Assembly: GCF_030757795.1 (NCBI RefSeq)
Contig: NZ_JAUQWH010000010.1
Location: 1 to 64,000, forward strand
Length of the DNA stretch: 64,000 bases
From: Actinoplanes oryzae
GTDB taxonomy: Bacteria; Actinomycetota; Actinomycetes; Mycobacteriales; Micromonosporaceae
Direction: 5' to 3'
The translations under genes were made by a program, and so were the position numbers. Shown one piece after another: positions 51,504-59,421 of the stretch (its first letter is position 1; each line of letters opens with the position of its first letter). The notes below the pieces were generated by a model, which was not told where the DNA came from, ran no database searches, and saw only the letters and a program-made list of their open reading frames with translations.

Positions 51504-52667
51504 TCAGGCGAGCGGCAGACGCACGTGGATGTGGCAGCCGGGCAGCGGGTCGGCCACGGTGATCGGGCCGCCGGATAGCGGGCCGGCCACGGCGATCGGG
51601 CCGCCGGGCAGCGGGTCGGCGACGGCGATCGGGCCGCCGGGCGGCGGGTCGGCGACGGCGATCGAGCCGCCGTGGAGCTGGGCCACCCAGCGGGCGATGG
51701 CCAGGCCGAGGCCCGTGCCGCCGCCGGTGGCCCGCTCGCCGCGGGTGAAGCGCTCGAAAACCCGCTCGCGCTCGGCCGGCGGGATGCCGTCGCCCTGGTC
51801 GGAGACGGCGATGCGCAGGCAGTCGTCGTGGCGCTCAGCGCGGACCGTCACCGTGCCGCCGGGCGGGCTGTGCCGGGCGGCATTGTCGAGCAGGTTGGCG
51901 AAGAGCTGGTGCAGCCGCTCGCGGTCGCCGCCGATCGTGCACGCCGGGGCGGTGACCTCGAAGTGGACCTCCCGGCCGGTGCCGTCGGCGGTGACCCGGG
52001 CCTCGCGGACGACCTCCTCCAGGAAGGAGGGCACGTCGATCGGCCTGCGGACCAGGGGCACCACGCCCGCGTCGAGCCGGGACAGGTCCAGCAGCTCGGT
52101 GACCAGGCGGCCGAGGCGCTCGGTCTGGGCCAGCGCGGTGCGCATGGTGTCGGGCTCGGCCTGCGAGACGCCGTCGACGATGTTCTCCAGCAGGCCGCGC
52201 AGGGCGGTGATCGGCGTCCGCAGCTCGTGGGACACGTTGGCGATCAGCTCGCGGCGCTGCTGGTCCGCCGCGGCGAGGTCGGCGGCCATCTGGTTGAAGG
52301 CGGTGGCCAGCTCGCCCACCTCGTCGCGGGAGGTGGCGCGGACCCGCAGGGTGTAGTCGCCGCGGGCCATCGCCTTGGCCGCGATCGTCATCTCCCGCAG
52401 CGGCACGGTCGCGCCGTGCGCCATGACCTGCAGCGTGACCAGGCCGAGGGCGACCGCGACGGCGAACCACGCGACGTCGACGCGGATCCAGTCGAGGCTC
52501 CACCAGAAGATGAGCAGCCCCACGCCGCCCGCGATGCCGAGGGCGCCGGCGAGCTTGGCCTTGATCGAGCGCACCGGATCGAGCGGCTGCGGGAGCCGGC
52601 CCAGCAGGCGCACGAGGACGGCCGGCAGGCGCATCTGGCGGCCGAGCAGGAAGACCGGCAGCTTCAC
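51504..52667 (-). CDS. Membrane sensor histidine kinase (OmpR-partner type) with expanded C-terminus
   Basis: 387 residues. Membrane segments ~28-50 and ~58-78, HAMP (ATVPLREMTIAAKAMARGDYTLRVRATSRDEVGELATAF), dimerisation box LIANVSHELRTPITALRGLL, N-box FANLLDNAARHSPPGG, G2 GGGTGLGLAIARWVAQ. The final beta-strands are interrupted by four 11-residue repeats (GGPIAVADPLP type) that normal kinases lack. GTG at 52667 overlaps the regulator stop by GTGA, so both form an operon. Confidence 0.9.
   Translation of the reverse strand: MKLPVFLLGRQMRLPAVLVRLLGRLPQPLDPVRSIKAKLAGALGIAGGVGLLIFWWSLDWIRVDVAWFAVAVALGLVTLQVMAHGATVPLREMTIAAKAMARGDYTLRVRATSRDEVGELATAFNQMAADLAAADQQRRELIANVSHELRTPITALRGLLENIVDGVSQAEPDTMRTALAQTERLGRLVTELLDLSRLDAGVVPLVRRPIDVPSFLEEVVREARVTADGTGREVHFEVTAPACTIGGDRERLHQLFANLLDNAARHSPPGGTVTVRAERHDDCLRIAVSDQGDGIPPAERERVFERFTRGERATGGGTGLGLAIARWVAQLHGGSIAVADPPPGGPIAVADPLPGGPIAVAGPLSGGPITVADPLPGCHIHVRLPLA
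51544..51675. repeat. 33-bp in-frame tandem repeat, four copies, in kinase 3' end
   Basis: Units start at 51544, 51577, 51610 and 51643, exactly 33 bp apart, encoding variants of an 11-residue unit GGPIAVADPLP. In frame, so copy changes would alter only the length of the C-terminal strand region of the kinase. Confidence 0.85.
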
Positions 52668-53362
52668 CGGGCCACCTCCAGCGCGTAGCCGACGCCGTGG
52701 ACCGTGCGGATGAGGTCGGCGCCGATCTTGCGGCGCAGGCCCTTGATATGGCTGTCGACCGTGCGCGTGCCCGACGCGTCCGCCCAGCCCCACACGTCGG
52801 CCAGCAGCCGCTCGCGGGGCAGGACCGTGCGCGGGTGGGCGGCCAGATGCGCGAGCAGGTCGAACTCGGTCGGCGTGAGCCGCGCCTCGACCCCGGCGCG
52901 CAGCACCCGGCGCTCCGACAGATTGATCTCGAGGTCGCCGAAGCGCAGCAGCTCCGGGGCGGCCGGCGCGGCGTTGCGGACCGCGCGGCGCAGCAGGGCG
53001 TGCACCCGGGCGGTCAGCTCGCGCATCGAGAACGGCTTGGTGAGGTAGTCGTCGGCGCCCACCGCCAGGCCGACGAGCAGGTCGGTCTCGTCGTCGCGGG
53101 CGGTCAGCATGAGGATCGGCACCGGCCGCTCGGCCTGCACGCGGCGGCACACCTCGAGGCCGTCGAAGCCCGGCAGCATGACGTCGAGCACGATCGCATC
53201 GGGCCGGGTGCGGCGGGCGGCCTCCACCGCGCCGGGGCCGTCGGCGGCGAGATCGACCGCGAAGCCCTCGGCCCGCAGCCGCGCGGCGACCGCCTCGGCG
53301 ATCGTCCGCTCGTCCTCGACCACGAGGACCCGCCGTTGCGGCGTGTCGGGCGCACCCGTCAT
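52664..53362 (-). CDS. OmpR/PhoB-family response regulator
   Basis: 232 residues. Receiver with VVEDERTIAEAV, phospho-Asp in AIVLDVMLPGFDG, switch LMLTARDDE and Lys in DDYLTKPFSM; C-terminal winged helix LTPTEFDLLAHLAAHP and TVDSHIKGLRRKIGADLIRTVHGVGYAL. Pairs with the kinase downstream. GAGGAGGTG precedes the ATG. Its upstream region carries the DnaA-box cluster at 53478-53558, so DnaA may act on this operon. Confidence 0.92.
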   Translation of the reverse strand: MTGAPDTPQRRVLVVEDERTIAEAVAARLRAEGFAVDLAADGPGAVEAARRTRPDAIVLDVMLPGFDGLEVCRRVQAERPVPILMLTARDDETDLLVGLAVGADDYLTKPFSMRELTARVHALLRRAVRNAAPAAPELLRFGDLEINLSERRVLRAGVEARLTPTEFDLLAHLAAHPRTVLPRERLLADVWGWADASGTRTVDSHIKGLRRKIGADLIRTVHGVGYALEVAR

Positions 53363-53477
53363 CTCGTGCCACCTCCTCGAAGCAGGAGGAACAAGTGCGG
53401 CGCGCCCCCGTGGCGCGCCGACCCCGCCCCTGCGCCGAGCAGCTTATTGACTTGTCGTGCAGGCGCGGAGGGGGAGT

Positions 53478-53558
53478 TGTGGACAACCCGTGAAGATCTG
53501 CAGCCTGTGGATAACTCTGGGGACAACCTGTGGAGGCTGTGGATAACTCTGTGGATTC
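53478..53558 (-). promoter_or_regulatory. DnaA-box cluster upstream of two-component operon
   Basis: On the minus strand TTATCCACA is exact at 53506-53514 and 53538-53546, and TTGTCCACA (the Streptomyces-type box) at 53478-53486; weaker matches at 53518-53526 and 53550-53558, the last inside the LytTR gene end. All face the same way, spaced 10-32 bp. The repeat TGTGGATAACTCTG occurs twice, 32 bp apart. Outside these, 53363-53477 shows nothing beyond the ribosome site. Confidence 0.7.
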
Positions 53559-54300
53559 AGCGCGTCCAGTCGTTCTTCACGGCCCGGATCAGGCGGTCCT
53601 TGAGCTCGCGGGTGTGCCGGCGGCTCACGGGCAGCTCGGCGCCGTCGATGCTGACCACATAACCGGACGAGGTCAGGCGCAGCTCCCGCACCAGCCGGAG
53701 CTGGACCAGGTACGACCGGTGGATGCGCACGAACCCCGCGTCGGCCCAGCGTTCGGCGAGGGTGGCGAGCGAGACGCGTACGAGATGGGAGTTGTCGGCC
53801 GTGTGCAGCCGCGCGTAGTCCCCCTGCGCCTCCACCCACCGCACCGACGACCGCGGCAGCAGCCGGGTCGTGCCCGCCAGCTCGACCGGGATGCTGGGCT
53901 CGTCCTCCCGCTTCGGCGGCGCCGGCGCCGGCGTGGCCCGCAGCCCCGCGACCCGGCGCAGCGACTCGCCGAGGCGCTCGGCCCGGACCGGTTTGCGCAC
54001 ATAGTCCGTGACGCCCAGGTCGAAGGCGTCCACCGCCCCGTCGTCGTAGGCGGTCACGAAGACGATCGCCGGCGGACGCGCGAAGCGGTGCAGGATCCGG
54101 GCGAGCTCCATGCCGTCCAGCCCCGGCATCCGGATGTCCAGGAACACCGCGTCGACCTCGGTGTCCCGCAGCACGCGCAACGCCTCGGTCGCGTCGCCGG
54201 CCCGGTGCACGTACGCCACCCGAGCGTCGGCGTTGAGCAAGTAGGCGAGCTCGTCCAGCGCCGGTGGTTCGTCATCCACGGCCAGGACCACGAGACTCAC
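53557..54300 (-). CDS. LytTR-family response regulator
   Basis: 247 residues. Receiver: AVDDEPPALDELAYLL, phospho-Asp in AVFLDIRMPGLDG, Lys in DYVRKPVRAERL; then Pro/Ala linker and LytTR DNA-binding domain (~145-245): WVEAQGDYARLHTADNSHLVRVSLATL, GFVRIHRSYLVQL and LPVSRRHTRELKDRL. Works with the LytS-type kinase that overlaps its start by ATGA. LytTR systems often control pyruvate or acetate uptake, and the second symporter lies 4 kb away. Confidence 0.92.
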   Translation of the reverse strand: MSLVVLAVDDEPPALDELAYLLNADARVAYVHRAGDATEALRVLRDTEVDAVFLDIRMPGLDGMELARILHRFARPPAIVFVTAYDDGAVDAFDLGVTDYVRKPVRAERLGESLRRVAGLRATPAPAPPKREDEPSIPVELAGTTRLLPRSSVRWVEAQGDYARLHTADNSHLVRVSLATLAERWADAGFVRIHRSYLVQLRLVRELRLTSSGYVVSIDGAELPVSRRHTRELKDRLIRAVKNDWTR

Positions 54301-55514
54301 GCGCGTACCCCCGGATGGAATTTCGGCACTCGCATGCTCACCTTGGTCCCCGCTCCCGGCGCTGTCTCCACGACGAGCCCGAAGCGGTCGCCGAAGACCG
54401 TGCGCAGCCGCTCGTCCACATTCGAGAGCCCGACGTGCTGCCCGGCCTCGTCACCCCTGCCGTTCGAGGCCGCCGCCTGCGCGACCCCCGCGGCCAGCGC
54501 CGCCGGATCCATGCCCACCCCGTCGTCCTCGACCGTGATGTGACATTCGGCACCGGCATCACGGGCTTCGATGCTCACCATACCGACGCCGGGCTTGCGC
54601 GACAGCCCGTGCCGGACGGCGTTCTCCACGAGCGGCTGCAGGCACAGGAACGGCAGCCCGACCGGCAGCACCTCGGGCGCGATCTGCAGGCGCACCTGCA
54701 GCCGGTCGCCGAAGCGGGCCCGCTCGATGGTCAGATAGCGGTCGATCGACCGCAGCTCCTCGGCGAGCGTGGTGAACTCGCCGTGCGCGCGGAACGAGTA
54801 GCGGGTGAACTCGGCGAACTCCAGGATCAGCTCCCGCGCCCGCTCGGGATCGGTGCGGACGAACGAGGCGATCGCGGTCAGCGCGTTGTAGATGAAGTGC
54901 GGGCTGATCTGGGCCCGCAGCGCGCGCACCTCCGCCCGGGCCAGCCGCTCGCGGGAGGAATCGAGCTCGGCCAGCGCCAGCTGCGAGCCCGCCCACCGGG
55001 CCGTCTCCATGGTCGCCTGGACCAGCCCGGGCGCCGGATGACTGTCGGCGACCGCGACGAGCGCACCCAGCGCCTGCCCGTCCGCGCCGGTCAGCGGCGC
55101 GACCACCGCGCCGCGCACGATGCAGTCGACCCGGTCGCAGGGCAGGTCACCGGCGCTCAGCACGATCGACCGGTTGCCGGTGACGACCCGCCGGGCCGCC
55201 TCGGCGAACTGGTCGCCGTGGTGGCTTCCCCGCCCGTCGAAGGCCAGGCACCGCTCCGCGTCGGCGACGGTCAGCCCCGGCGCGCCGACCAGCCGGCGCA
55301 GGTGCCGGGCCGCCTTGCCGGCGGTCGCGGCGGTCAGGCCCGTACGCAAGGGCTCCGCAGCCAGCGACGCCGAGTGCAGCACGTCATAGGTCGCCCGCTG
55401 CTCCGCCGTCGCGACCCCGCGCCGGGCCCGCAGCCGCAGCACCGCCACCACCGCCCCGCCGAGCGCGACCAGGACGGCGACGACGGCGACCGCGCTGCCG
55501 ATCTGTCCGCCCAT
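54297..55514 (-). CDS. LytS/YehU-type sensor histidine kinase
   Basis: 405 residues. One N-terminal helix (VAVVAVLVALGGAVVAVLRL), GAF-like sensory region (~50-190), then the His_kinase domain: ALRAQISPHFIYNALTAIASFVR with phospho-His, CLQPLVENAVRHGLSRKPG, VEDDGVGMD and GLSNVDERLRTVFG. Partner of the LytTR regulator. Unlike LytS/BtsS it has a single membrane segment, so the signal is probably cytoplasmic. CAGGAT lies 6 nt before the ATG at 55514. Confidence 0.9.
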   Translation of the reverse strand: MGGQIGSAVAVVAVLVALGGAVVAVLRLRARRGVATAEQRATYDVLHSASLAAEPLRTGLTAATAGKAARHLRRLVGAPGLTVADAERCLAFDGRGSHHGDQFAEAARRVVTGNRSIVLSAGDLPCDRVDCIVRGAVVAPLTGADGQALGALVAVADSHPAPGLVQATMETARWAGSQLALAELDSSRERLARAEVRALRAQISPHFIYNALTAIASFVRTDPERARELILEFAEFTRYSFRAHGEFTTLAEELRSIDRYLTIERARFGDRLQVRLQIAPEVLPVGLPFLCLQPLVENAVRHGLSRKPGVGMVSIEARDAGAECHITVEDDGVGMDPAALAAGVAQAAASNGRGDEAGQHVGLSNVDERLRTVFGDRFGLVVETAPGAGTKVSMRVPKFHPGVRA

Positions 55515-55546
55515 GCGGAGATCCTGACGGCAACGGCGGCAAAGCG

Positions 55547-57121
55547 CTAGTAAGCGCCCTTCTGCTTGAGGACCACCCCGACCGTACGCCAGAGAATGCC
55601 CAGGTCGTACGTGAGCGACCAGTTGTCGACGTAGTACAGGTCGAGCCGCACGGCCTCGTCCCACGACAGGTCGGAGCGGCCGGACACCTGCCACAGGCCG
55701 GTGATGCCGGGGCGCACCAGCAGCCGCCGCCGCACGTCGCCCAGATAGTCGCCGTCGTCGGCGGGTAGCGGCCGCGGCCCGACCAGCGACATCTCGCCCT
55801 TGAGCACGTTGATCAGCTGCGGCAGCTCGTCGAGCGAGGTGTTCCGCAGCTTGCTGCCGAAGGCGAAGATGCGCGGGTCGTTCTTCATCTTGAAGAGCAT
55901 GCCGTCGGAGTCGTTGAGCTCCTCGAGGCTGGCCTTGCGCTCTTCGGCGTCCACGTACATGGTCCGGAACTTCCAGACCCGGAACGTGCGGCCCTCGTGA
56001 CCGACGCGCGGCTGGCGGAAGAACACCGGGCCGGGGTCGGAGAGCCGGATGCCGATCGCGATGACCGCGAGCACCGGCGAGAGGAACAGCAGCCCGAAGA
56101 AGGCGACCACGCGGTCGATGAGGTTCTTGACCAGCCAGCCGGGGCCGGAGAGGGTCGGCTCCTCCACGTGCAGCAGCGGCAGGCCCTCGATCGGGCGGAT
56201 GTGCACGCGCGGGCCGGCGATGTCGGTGAGCTGCGGCGCGACGACGAGGTCGACGCCGGTGCCCTCGAGCTGCCAGGCCAGGCGGCGCAGCTCGCCGGGC
56301 TCGGAGCTGGCCGAGCCGCAGACCGCGATCGTGTCGGCGCCCACCTCGCGGACGAGGGTCAGCACGTCGCGTCCGGCATAGACCGGGACCGGCGTCTCGA
56401 TGCCCCGGGCCGCCGCATAGCCGTCGGTGATGTGGATCGCGACGGGGATGAGGCCGGCGGCCGGGCTGCGGGTGACCGCGGTGTAGACCTCGAGCGCCTC
56501 GGGCAGCGTGCCGACCAGGATCATCCGGTGCGCGCCGTGGCCGGTCTTGCGCCGGGCGACGTGCAGGACCTGCCGGGCTGCGACCCGGCAGAACAAGATG
56601 AAGATCAGGGCCGTGATCGTCACATAGCCGATGGTCAGACGCGACAGCTCGGTCTTGGTGCCGAACGCGAGCAGGGAGACCGCGGCGACCACGGCGACGA
56701 ACGCCCGGACGACGCGTTTGTACTCCTCGCTGCCCAGGCCCAGGCAGCGGCGGTCGTAGCTGCCGTTGCCCCACAGGATCGCCAGCCAGCCGAGCGGCAG
56801 GCCGATGAAGGCCACGAGGTAGAAGATCTCCTCGCGGCCCTGGAAGCCGGAGCTCGCCTTCTGGATGAACGTGACCGCGAGATAGCTCGCGAAGAGCGCG
56901 GAGATCAGGTCCAGGAAGACCAGGATCGCCGTGTACGGCCGGTGCCACCGGGAGAGCCGGCGGTGCTGACGCGTCCACGCGGACCGTGGCACGCCGTTAC
57001 TCGGCGGTGGCTCCTGCTGCCACTCGAAGCTGTCGTACGGCATGCCGCTCCGGCTCTTGCTGGTGCTGGGCGCCGGGCGCTGGAGGCTTGTGGTCACCTC
57101 GCCTATGTCCTCCCGCATCAC
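55547..57121 (-). CDS. Exopolysaccharide polyprenyl glycosylphosphotransferase
   Basis: 524 residues. Four N-terminal helices (~45-150), a flavodoxin-like middle, fifth helix (~325-350) and the catalytic domain: GPVFFRQPRVGHEGRTFRVWKFRTMYVDAE, LRNTSLDELPQLINVLKGEMSLVGPRPL and RLLVRPGITGLWQVSGRSDLSWDEAV. Transfers the first sugar-phosphate to the lipid carrier for exopolysaccharide. GTG ATG starts near 57121; GTG giving MTTSLQRPAPS, with GGGAGG upstream, is an alternative. Usually controls capsule or exopolysaccharide entry; no other eps genes beside it. Confidence 0.9.
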   Translation of the reverse strand: MMREDIGEVTTSLQRPAPSTSKSRSGMPYDSFEWQQEPPPSNGVPRSAWTRQHRRLSRWHRPYTAILVFLDLISALFASYLAVTFIQKASSGFQGREEIFYLVAFIGLPLGWLAILWGNGSYDRRCLGLGSEEYKRVVRAFVAVVAAVSLLAFGTKTELSRLTIGYVTITALIFILFCRVAARQVLHVARRKTGHGAHRMILVGTLPEALEVYTAVTRSPAAGLIPVAIHITDGYAAARGIETPVPVYAGRDVLTLVREVGADTIAVCGSASSEPGELRRLAWQLEGTGVDLVVAPQLTDIAGPRVHIRPIEGLPLLHVEEPTLSGPGWLVKNLIDRVVAFFGLLFLSPVLAVIAIGIRLSDPGPVFFRQPRVGHEGRTFRVWKFRTMYVDAEERKASLEELNDSDGMLFKMKNDPRIFAFGSKLRNTSLDELPQLINVLKGEMSLVGPRPLPADDGDYLGDVRRRLLVRPGITGLWQVSGRSDLSWDEAVRLDLYYVDNWSLTYDLGILWRTVGVVLKQKGAY

Positions 57122-57223
57122 GGACCGCCCGCACCGCGAACATTACGCACCGCCACGGCCCCCGGAACCCCGGCGGGGCCGTCGATGCCCCATGCGCGAC
57201 GGACGACGCGTGGGGACCGGGCC

Positions 57224-57229
57224 ACTATA
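57224..57229 (-). promoter_or_regulatory. -10 candidate for glycosylphosphotransferase gene
   Basis: TATAGT on the minus strand, ~100 nt before the start, the only clear -10 in the 193-bp gap 57122-57314. Weak -35 context. Confidence 0.35.
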
Positions 57230-57314
57230 CCGATGGAACGACGCAGAAGAAGGTGACGTCGTGGCAGCTTTCGACGTGTCCTCACGCGATCACTGCCTGT
57301 GACGGCCGGCGGCG

Positions 57315-58175
57315 TCAGCGGATCAGCTTCGACAGTCGGCGGTCGGCCAGCGGTTTGCCGCCGGTCTGACACGTCGGGCAGTACTGAAGACTCTTGTCTG
57401 CGAACGAGACCTCACGCACCGTGTCGCCGCAGACCGGGCAGGGCAGCCCGGTGCGCGCGTGCACCCGCATCCCGGCCCGCTTCTCGCCCTTGAGCTCGGC
57501 GGCCTTCTGCCCCACCGACCGGGTCACGGCGTCGGTCTCCACCTGGCGCGTCGCCTCGTAGAGCGTGGTGAGCTGCTCGTCGGTCAGCTTGCCGGTCAGT
57601 GCGAACGGCGACATCCTGGCCACGTGCAGGATCTCGTCGGAGTAGGCGTTGCCGATCCCGGCGAGCACCTCCTGATCGGTCAGCACGCCCTTGACCTGCC
57701 CGTTGCGGCTGCGGATCCGCTCGGCGAACTCGTCACGGTCCACCGCCAGCGCGTCGGGGCCGAGGCGGGCCACGCCGGGCACCTCGGCCGGGTCGCGTAC
57801 GAGATAAGCGGCCAGGGATTTCTGCGTGCCGGCCTCCGTCAGGTCGAAGCCGGAGCCGTCGTCGAGCCGGACCCGGATCGCGATCGGGCCGCTGCCCGGC
57901 TTGAGCGGCGCGGGCGACTTGAAGGAGTCGCGGTAGTGCAGCCAGCCGGCCCGGGCCAGATGCACGACGAGATGGACGTCGGCGCCGAGCCCGACGTCGA
58001 GGAACTTGCCGTGCCGGCCGGCGGAGGCGACCGTCAGTCCGGCCACGGCGCTCGGCGCGGGGTCATAGGTCTTCAGGGCACTGAACGAGGACACCTCGAA
58101 GCGCTCCACGGTGTGGCCGACCGCACGCTCCCGCAGGTACGCGGCGAGCGCCTCGACCTCGGGCAGCTCTGGCAC
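57315..58175 (-). CDS. Fpg/Nei-family DNA glycosylase
   Basis: 286 residues. Catalytic N-terminus P2-E3 in VPELPEVEALAAYL (GTG start), H2TH region LDVGLGADVHLVVHL, DQEVLAGIGNAYSDEILHVARMSPF and a zinc finger CPVCGDTV...YCPTCQTGG. Excises oxidised bases (8-oxoG or pyrimidines) and nicks the AP site. GTG at 58175 is fixed because Pro2 must follow Met1. Divergent from the glycosyltransferase gene with a 25-bp gap. Fpg versus Nei cannot be settled by eye. Confidence 0.9.
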   Translation of the reverse strand: MPELPEVEALAAYLRERAVGHTVERFEVSSFSALKTYDPAPSAVAGLTVASAGRHGKFLDVGLGADVHLVVHLARAGWLHYRDSFKSPAPLKPGSGPIAIRVRLDDGSGFDLTEAGTQKSLAAYLVRDPAEVPGVARLGPDALAVDRDEFAERIRSRNGQVKGVLTDQEVLAGIGNAYSDEILHVARMSPFALTGKLTDEQLTTLYEATRQVETDAVTRSVGQKAAELKGEKRAGMRVHARTGLPCPVCGDTVREVSFADKSLQYCPTCQTGGKPLADRRLSKLIR

Positions 58176-58200
58176 ACAGACAACGGTAGCGTTTGTCGCC

Positions 58201-59391
58201 GTGAAGGTCGTCGTTGCGCACAACAGATACCGCGAGGCGATTCCCTCCGGGGAGAACGTCATCGTCGACACCGAGATCGCCCAGCTCGCCGAGGCCGGGG
58301 TCGACGTGCTGCCGTTCCAGCGTGCCTCCGACTCGATCGGTGACCTGCCGGCGGTGGAGAAGGCTCTGCTGCCGGTGTCGCCGATCTGGGGCCGGGCCGC
58401 CCAGCGCGACCTCGCGGAGCTGCTGGAGCGCGAGCGTCCGGACGTGCTGCATCTGCACAACCCGTACCCGTTGCTGTCGCCGTGGGTCGTCAAGACCGCG
58501 CACAAGCACGGCGTGCCGGTGGTGCAGACCGTGCACAACTATCGGCAGGTGTGCTCCTCCGGCCTCTACTTCCGCGACGGGCACAATTGCCACGACTGCC
58601 GAGGAAAAGCGTTCGGCTGGCCGGCGGTGCAGCACAAGTGCTACCGCGGCTCGGCGGCGCAGAGCGCGCTGATGGCCACCACGCTCGCGGTGCACCGGCC
58701 CACCTGGCGCTCGGTCGACCGGTACATCGCGCTGACCGGGCGGATCGCGGACCACCTGCGCGACTACGGCATCCCGGACGACCGCATCGTGATCAAGCCC
58801 AACGGCCTGCCGGACCCGGGCGAGCCGGCGCCGCTGGGCGACGGTTTCCTCTACGCCGCCCGGCTCTCCCCGGAGAAGGGCCTGGACCTGCTGCTGCAGG
58901 CCTGGCGGCAGCACCCGGACGGCGAGCTGGGCCCGCTCCGCATCGCGGGCGACGGCGAGTTGCGCGAGCTCGCCGAGCGGGCCGCCGCCGAGCGCGACGA
59001 CGTGACCTATCTCGGGCCGCTGGACCGGGCCGGCATGACCGCCGCCCGGGACGCGGCGTCGGTCGTGGTCGCCGTGCCGACGTGGAACGACGTGCTCCCG
59101 ACGGTGATCCTGGAGGCGATGGCCGCCGGGCGCCCGGTGCTGGGCACGGACGTGGGCGGCATCCCCTATCTGCTCGGCGTCGGCGAGACCGCGGAGCCGG
59201 CGGGCTGGGCCGTGCCCCCGGACCCGGCGGCGCTGGCGGCGGCACTGCCGATCGCCCGGGCGGGCGCCGCGCTGAAGGCGGCCGCGGCCCGCGAGCGCTA
59301 TCTCGGCGCCTTCCACCCGGACGTCGTGACCCGGCGGCTGCTCGGAATTTACTCGGAACTGACGGCAAATTCCCAGGTCACATCGAGATAG
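58201..59391 (+). CDS. Glycosyltransferase family 4
   Basis: 396 residues. GT-B fold: VVVAHNRYREAIPSGENVIVDTEIAQL, VLHLHNPYPLLSPWVVKTA, cysteine-rich NCHDCRGKAFGWPAVQHKCY, then nucleotide-binding half FLYAARLSPEKGLDLLLQAW, VPTWNDVLPTVILEAMAAGRPVLGTDVGGIPYL (EX7E). Adds a sugar from a nucleotide donor to an envelope acceptor. GTG at 58201: TAGCGT at 58187-58192 lies 8 nt before it. May work with the nearby phospho-polyol genes. Acceptor unknown. Confidence 0.85.
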   Translation: MKVVVAHNRYREAIPSGENVIVDTEIAQLAEAGVDVLPFQRASDSIGDLPAVEKALLPVSPIWGRAAQRDLAELLERERPDVLHLHNPYPLLSPWVVKTAHKHGVPVVQTVHNYRQVCSSGLYFRDGHNCHDCRGKAFGWPAVQHKCYRGSAAQSALMATTLAVHRPTWRSVDRYIALTGRIADHLRDYGIPDDRIVIKPNGLPDPGEPAPLGDGFLYAARLSPEKGLDLLLQAWRQHPDGELGPLRIAGDGELRELAERAAAERDDVTYLGPLDRAGMTAARDAASVVVAVPTWNDVLPTVILEAMAAGRPVLGTDVGGIPYLLGVGETAEPAGWAVPPDPAALAAALPIARAGAALKAAAARERYLGAFHPDVVTRRLLGIYSELTANSQVTSR

Positions 59392-59421
59392 AGCGGGCCC
59401 GGAACGGGAAAGCTCGGCCGC

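Noticed and set aside
53478..53558. Possible origin of replication
   Set aside because: DnaA boxes are clustered but there is no dnaA, dnaN, gyrB, rpmH or AT-rich unwinding region nearby.
54297..56978. Fused frame of 893 codons joining LytS with upstream sequence
   Set aside because: The part before 55514 is out-of-frame translation of the glycosylphosphotransferase gene; the LytS start at 55514 is supported by the domain boundary.
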